This document shows positions 7,929 through 11,010 of a stretch of DNA of 11,010 bases, one piece after another. Location: NCBI GenBank assembly GCA_958430865.1, contig CAUDNR010001682.1, positions 1-11,010 of the forward strand. The letters run 5' to 3'. Each line of letters opens with the position of its first letter. Position 1 is the first letter of the stretch. The translations under genes and the position numbers were made by a program. Source of the stretch: Entrophospora sp. SA101 (Eukaryota > Glomeromycota > Glomeromycetes > Entrophosporales > Entrophosporaceae). The notes under the pieces are model-generated. The model was not told the DNA's origin. It saw only the letters and a list, made by a program, of their open reading frames with translations, and did not search any database.

Positions 7929-8101
7929 TGTCACCGGAATGCGAATTGGACCTTAATTCGCTGATCAATAACCCTGAAAATCTGGAGTAATATTTTATAT
8001 CTTATTTTTATATGGGGCATACTGCAACAAAACCAGACAAAGTGAATATTAATAGCAATAATTATGATGATTTTTTATTAACCAATACACAATTTACAAT
8101 T

Positions 8102-8237
8102 ATTTCATGATATTATAATGCAAATAAGGAGTAAAATCGTCTTCACTGGTGTAATATAGTACCTGACATTACAAATGCCTCCACTATTAAATTCTATTAA
8201 TAATTTTTTTTTGATAAAAAGATCTTGATTTGTTGTT
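8102..8237. repeat. internal tandem unit 1 of the dispersed repeat (136 bp)
   Basis: It begins ATTTCATGATATTATAATG and ends GATCTTGATTTGTTGTT. It matches unit 2 over its full length with a few substitutions and three one-base gaps. The same unit occurs in the left copy at 931-1066. Confidence 0.88.
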
Positions 8238-8376
8238 ATTTCATGATACTATAAACGCAAATAAGGAGTAAAATCGTCTTCAGCTGGTGTAATATAGTAC
8301 CTGACATTACAAATGCCTCCACTATTAAATTCTATTAATAGATTTTTTTTTGATAAAAAGATCTTGATTTGTTGTT
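8238..8376. repeat. internal tandem unit 2 of the dispersed repeat (139 bp)
   Basis: It begins ATTTCATGATACTATAAACG. Relative to unit 1 it has one extra base in each of three places (AAACG, CAGCTGG, ATAGATT). The left copy retains only its first 61 bases (1067-1127). Confidence 0.88.
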
Positions 8377-8441
8377 GTGAAAATATTGTTAATTTTATCA
8401 AATCTTTAATTAGAAATAAACTAGAAACAGGTCTTGTAACC

Positions 8442-8447
8442 TTTATT
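8442..8447 (-). terminator. candidate poly(A) signal AATAAA for the F-box gene
   Basis: AATAAA on the - strand about 70 bases after the TAA stop at 8518-8520. It lies in unique sequence between the gene and the repeat. Chance occurrence is possible in AT-rich DNA. Confidence 0.4.
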
Positions 8448-8517
8448 TCTATTTTGTTATTTTCAGCCTATACAATAAACAAAAATATTTTAGATATGTG
8501 AATATTCTAAAAAATGA

Positions 8518-9227
8518 TTAAAAATCAATAAAAATGATTACATTATCTGCGGTGTGGGTTGGATTCAACTTTATTTTACTATCTATGTTGCTCCAATAAC
8601 TACTTTTTGCAACAAATTGGATCATATCTTCATTAATTTTTATTTTTACTTATTTAAAAAAAAAGTATCTTAATTAATAATAGTAATAATATTCACAACA
8701 AAATAAATTATATAATAATAAAAATTACCAAAATCGGCACTAATGATTGTCATATCATGAAAAATTTTTTGGAATTCTGCTGACGGCAAAGATGCCATTG
8801 CGTCATAATTTTTCATGACAAAATGACTTCTGTATTTTTGGATATACGTACTCAATGTCATGTCATGTTTATCGAGAACATATTCATTATTATCGAATTT
8901 TATTTTCCATATCATATCGCCATTCATTAATGCATTTAGTCTACTTGTAGTTTTACCCTAGCGCAATTATCATATAAATATCTAAAAATTCAGCTATCAT
9001 AAGAATGACCTCATCAGGTAAACTTAAAAAATTTTTGGTAGTAGGAGTAGATGATGTGATGCTACAAAAATGATGGTGAGGATGACAACAGTGTAGAGCA
9101 TAATATAATATTAATTATCATTCTTCTAATAAAACTAGAGTGACGACCACCACCACCATCCTTAAAACACTTACCCCGCGAAATTTTCTCGATCACTGGT
9201 TTTTTTTCTTTTATTTAAAAAAGACAT
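8518..9227 (-). CDS. F-box domain protein, three exons, one internal frame break
   Basis: Exons join as complement(8518-8648, 8729-9061, 9175-9227), about 171 codons. Introns are 113 bp (GTAAGT..TTGTAG) and 80 bp (GTAATT..ATAAG), and their phases match (GG+C and G+TA). The short N-terminus has a basic KRKK cluster. Residues about 31-73 are a clear F-box: SLPDEVILMIAEFLD, then hydrophobic positions, SRLNAL and DMIWKIKF with the conserved Trp. F-box proteins bind Skp1 and bring substrates to SCF ubiquitin ligases. No leucine-rich or WD repeats follow; the remaining 100 residues are unrecognised. The frame breaks at GGG (8956-8958): it reads into TAA, and dropping one G restores the F-box without gap. 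The start at 9227 is the first in-frame ATG, although the frame is open and Gln/Asn-rich for 62 codons upstream (to 9413). Confidence 0.75.
8649..8728 (-). other. F-box gene intron 2
   Basis: An 80-bp intron starting GTAATTTT. The acceptor is most likely the AAATAAG ending at 8649, since the following frame is open for 43 codons to TAA. An alternative acceptor at GAAG (about 8634) keeps the same frame and would drop five codons. Confidence 0.55.
9062..9174 (-). other. F-box gene intron 1 with GGT repeats
   Basis: A 113-bp intron starting GTAAGTG and ending TTTTTGTAG. It carries a short (GGT)n run on the - strand (about 9147-9158). Removing it joins GG to C, making GGC and keeping the frame into the F-box, which is the main support for the gene model. 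Confidence 0.75.
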
Positions 9228-9710
9228 TGATGAAGGTGTACCAAATTCAGAAGCAGTATTTAAGTTGTCACTTATTAAAAAGTTGTTTATATTAATTATA
9301 TTTGTTGCTGAATTACGTTGCTTTTGTTGTTGCTGAATAGTTTGTGGAAATGAAATTCTTGGGGAAAGTAAAGAAACAAATGAATTATTATTTGTCCGAC
9401 AAACGCGTACACATTAATTATTTATTATTGGCACTTGGTGTTGCACAGATTTTTTTTTTTTTTTTCTTGGAAAAACAATTTATTTTTTGACAGAGTCCAA
9501 GGTGACAAAACGTGAGTGTTGTTGTTTGGTTCTCCTAAAGAAACGTGTATTGATATTTTTATTTTAGTTTATAAATATTTTAATTGGAATCAAAATGCGG
9601 AGCAGATCATTGCTGGGGTAATTATAAGAGCTTCATCAACAACGAACGTTTGGTATTTGGCTTTTCGTAATCAATAATATTAATATTAATTATAATATTA
9701 TAATTACAAG
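9228..9710. promoter_or_regulatory. 5' region of the F-box gene, shared upstream region with 9711
   Basis: The - strand part (9228-9413) is open in the F-box frame and encodes a Gln/Asn/Ser-rich stretch without ATG. It also contains a good acceptor, a pyrimidine tract then CCCCAAG (about 9358), so an upstream exon or a spliced 5' leader is possible. A 17-T run is at about 9450-9465. A nearly palindromic TAATATTAAT/TATAATATTATAATTA stretch lies at 9675-9706, just before the ATG at 9711. No definite TATA box can be distinguished from the AT-rich background. Confidence 0.35.
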
Positions 9711-9842
9711 ATGTCAAGGCAGCACACCATTGAATATGAAACATTTCGATATGCGATGTTTGATTATCGAAAATTGGCAAGTGTTGAAGCACTTGAACAC
9801 ATTACAGTCATTCTCACATCTTCCTCGTGTACAAAAGGCTAA
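9711..9842 (+). CDS. short unrecognised reading frame, possible first exon
   Basis: ATG at 9711 opens a 43-residue frame beginning MSRQHTIEYETFRYAMFDYR, with balanced amino-acid use unlike the random AT-rich frames elsewhere. It ends at TAA 9840-9842. A GT at 9827 and others downstream could be donors, but none gives a clear continuation. I do not recognise the product. It could be the first exon of a gene whose remainder I cannot trace, or part of a repeat. Confidence 0.25.
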   Translation: MSRQHTIEYETFRYAMFDYRKLASVEALEHITVILTSSSCTKG

Positions 9843-10026
9843 TCTGACCAAGATTCCCCCGATGATACAACGATGCTACAGAATTCCAGGGGGGGGCCAC
9901 ATGGTCCTGGAGTTTACCAAGACTGCATCAATCATCAATGATGCTTTCACTAATCTTCCCAGACCAGAGATGGCTGCTGGCATGCTAGCCGAAAAGTTAC
10001 CTGAAATGATCCCTACTCTAGAGTAA
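9736..10026 (+). CDS. unrecognised overlapping reading frame of about 96 codons
   Basis: From ATG 9736 to TAA 10024-10026, overlapping the 9711 frame in another phase. The later part is Pro/Met-rich with ordinary composition (for example FTKTASIINDAF, PEMAAGMLAEKLPEMIP). The DNA is clearly richer in G+C than the genes to the left. A - strand frame covers the same bases (9876-10094), so the coding strand is uncertain. No family recognised; it could be decayed transposon sequence. Confidence 0.25.
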   Translation: MKHFDMRCLIIENWQVLKHLNTLQSFSHLPRVQKANLTKIPPMIQRCYRIPGGGHMVLEFTKTASIINDAFTNLPRPEMAAGMLAEKLPEMIPTLE

Positions 10027-11010
10027 GGATGGCACTGTGACCAAGTCGCAACTCTACTGATGAATTGTGCCATGTAAACATCCAGATCCATCAAAGCAAT
10101 GAGAATCTGCAGCTCGTTTCAAGTGTAGGAGGTTGCAATTCAGAGCGGGGTTTGTGGCCCTGAAATTGCATTTGGGCTCTGATGTTAAGAGGAAAGTTAT
10201 AAAATAGTGTTTGTTTTGTATAATAATTTTCCTAAATGCTCTGTTTTTTTGATACTAACCAATTTAATAATTTTGAGTAAGGAACTAGATGGGTTTTTGC
10301 CCAACCAGTCTTCTGTCCTATAGATTAAAATTATTGCATGATTATATACATCTTTGTCAGCAATATGGCCAACAATGAAAAAGTTATAAAATGGTTCAGA
10401 TTTTGTTTGGTATGTTACATTATAAATTAATCATTTTCATAAATTCTCTAATTTTTATTTGACCAACTGAATTTGTTTTTCGAACGGGGGTAGGGTTGTT
10501 GGCAAGTAGGCATGCCACCAACAAGACAGCAACCTAAGACTCAAAACTCTGAATTCAGGAAAAATCCAAAACAGCAACCTGGGTTGCAACCTCCGAGTTG
10601 CTGAATTTTTATACTAGAGGGTGATAACACCAAGCAATTATCACACAAATGCTGATCCTCATCAGTGATCAATGCTCATATGGCAACAACCAAGCCTGGT
10701 CCGAGAGGGAGATAAGGGAAGTTTTGTCCAAAGCCTTCCAACATTGGGGACCTTCACCTGTGGAAAAAAATTCATAGTTATGAGGCGTGTGAAAGCACCC
10801 AACCACATGTTTGTGATAGGAAATTTAATTAAGTCTGACACCTGTGATCAATATCAGATTTATTATTCATAAGGAACTACAATTGATAATCAGGAAAAAA
10901 TAATTTATTTTGTGAACCCCAGAGATCTGGGTAGACTAAGGTTGTGGGCGAAACCTCTTAATGACTGTCGAAACTCTGTCGAAACTCTAATGAACAATTA
11001 ATGTGTAACC
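10027..11010. other. higher-G+C region, no gene recognised, probable repeat sequence
   Basis: No conserved protein or RNA gene is visible. A 66-codon + frame at 10672-10872 has no recognisable motif. The segment at 10493-10690 is rich in the word GCAACC and its complement and forms several potential hairpins. A perfect two-copy 11-bp tandem, CTGTCGAAACT, lies at 10965-10986. The composition differs from the unique AT-rich DNA around the two genes, which fits a block of transposon-derived repeat. Confidence 0.4.
10572..10603. repeat. inverted repeat CAGCAAC/GTTGCTG
   Basis: A perfect 7-bp inverted repeat, CAGCAAC (10572-10578) and GTTGCTG (10597-10603). The intervening GGTTGCAACC (10582-10591) is itself a perfect palindrome. 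A second 7-bp stem, TTGTTGG/CCAACAA, lies just upstream at about 10496-10523. Confidence 0.6.

Larger units (their letters stand above)
7929..8376. repeat. dispersed repeat, right copy with two complete tandem units
   Basis: Bases 7929-8298 equal 758-1127 exactly by eye. This copy continues past the point where the left copy diverges, completing a second internal unit. The terminal hairpin GCGAATT/AATTCGC is at 7941-7961. Right of 8376 the sequence becomes unrelated and soon enters the 3' flank of the F-box gene. No protein is encoded; an apparent + frame at 8313-8501 is only the repeat reading into flank. Confidence 0.9.

Noticed and set aside
758..8376. CRISPR-like array from the tandem units
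   Set aside because: The units are about 137 bp, only two to three copies, with no short spacers, in a eukaryotic context.
8313..8501. 62-codon + strand frame after the repeat
   Set aside because: Its first part is the tandem repeat unit and its remainder is the 3' flank of the F-box gene. It has no motif and unfavourable composition.
8941..8961. CTAG at 8959-8962 (- strand) as an F-box acceptor, with exon start at GGT
   Set aside because: The phase does not match the upstream exon, and it would remove the first half of an obvious F-box. A single-base frame break explains the data better.

Overview
The window looks like nuclear DNA from an AT-rich, intron-bearing eukaryote. The exons are short to medium, and every intron I could place is 77-116 bp with GT..AG borders. 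Add a 14-KH-type vigilin/Scp160 gene, an F-box gene, a decayed Tc1-like transposon and dispersed repeats, and the best guess is an early-diverging fungus, perhaps an arbuscular mycorrhizal fungus such as Rhizophagus. That placement is inference from base composition, gene structure and repeat style; no marker gene proves it.

Layout. Positions 1-244 hold the end of an unrecognised, possibly spliced gene on the + strand. Positions 245-757 show no gene. Positions 758-1170 are the left copy of a dispersed repeat, cut short by a Tc1/mariner-type element (about 1171-2130) that keeps long inverted repeats and only the two ends of its transposase. Positions 2133-2903 are AT-rich spacer with a likely poly(A) signal. 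Positions 2904-7190 (- strand) carry the main gene: eight exons, about 1206 codons, encoding a string of KH RNA-binding domains (13 complete plus one half). Positions 7191-7928 are spacer with repeat debris. Positions 7929-8376 hold the second copy of the dispersed repeat, identical to the first over 370 bp by eye. Positions 8518-9227 (- strand) carry a three-exon F-box gene. Positions 9228-9710 are a shared upstream region. From about 9711 to the end the DNA is visibly richer in G+C, with short unrecognised reading frames and several inverted repeats.

How the genes relate. The KH protein would be a ribosome- and mRNA-associated multi-KH scaffold. The F-box protein would be a substrate receptor of an SCF ubiquitin ligase. 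Nothing links the two functionally beyond being neighbours on the same strand. Each carries one single-base frame break inside otherwise convincing coding sequence, and the KH gene also lacks the front half of its first domain. The locus is therefore either an assembly with small indel errors or a pair of decaying or fast-evolving gene copies in a repeat-rich neighbourhood. I found no convincing new molecular system. The most notable signals are the domain-matched, all-phase-0 exon structure of the KH gene, the perfect 370-bp duplication with a terminal hairpin and internal tandem units, and the paired frame breaks.
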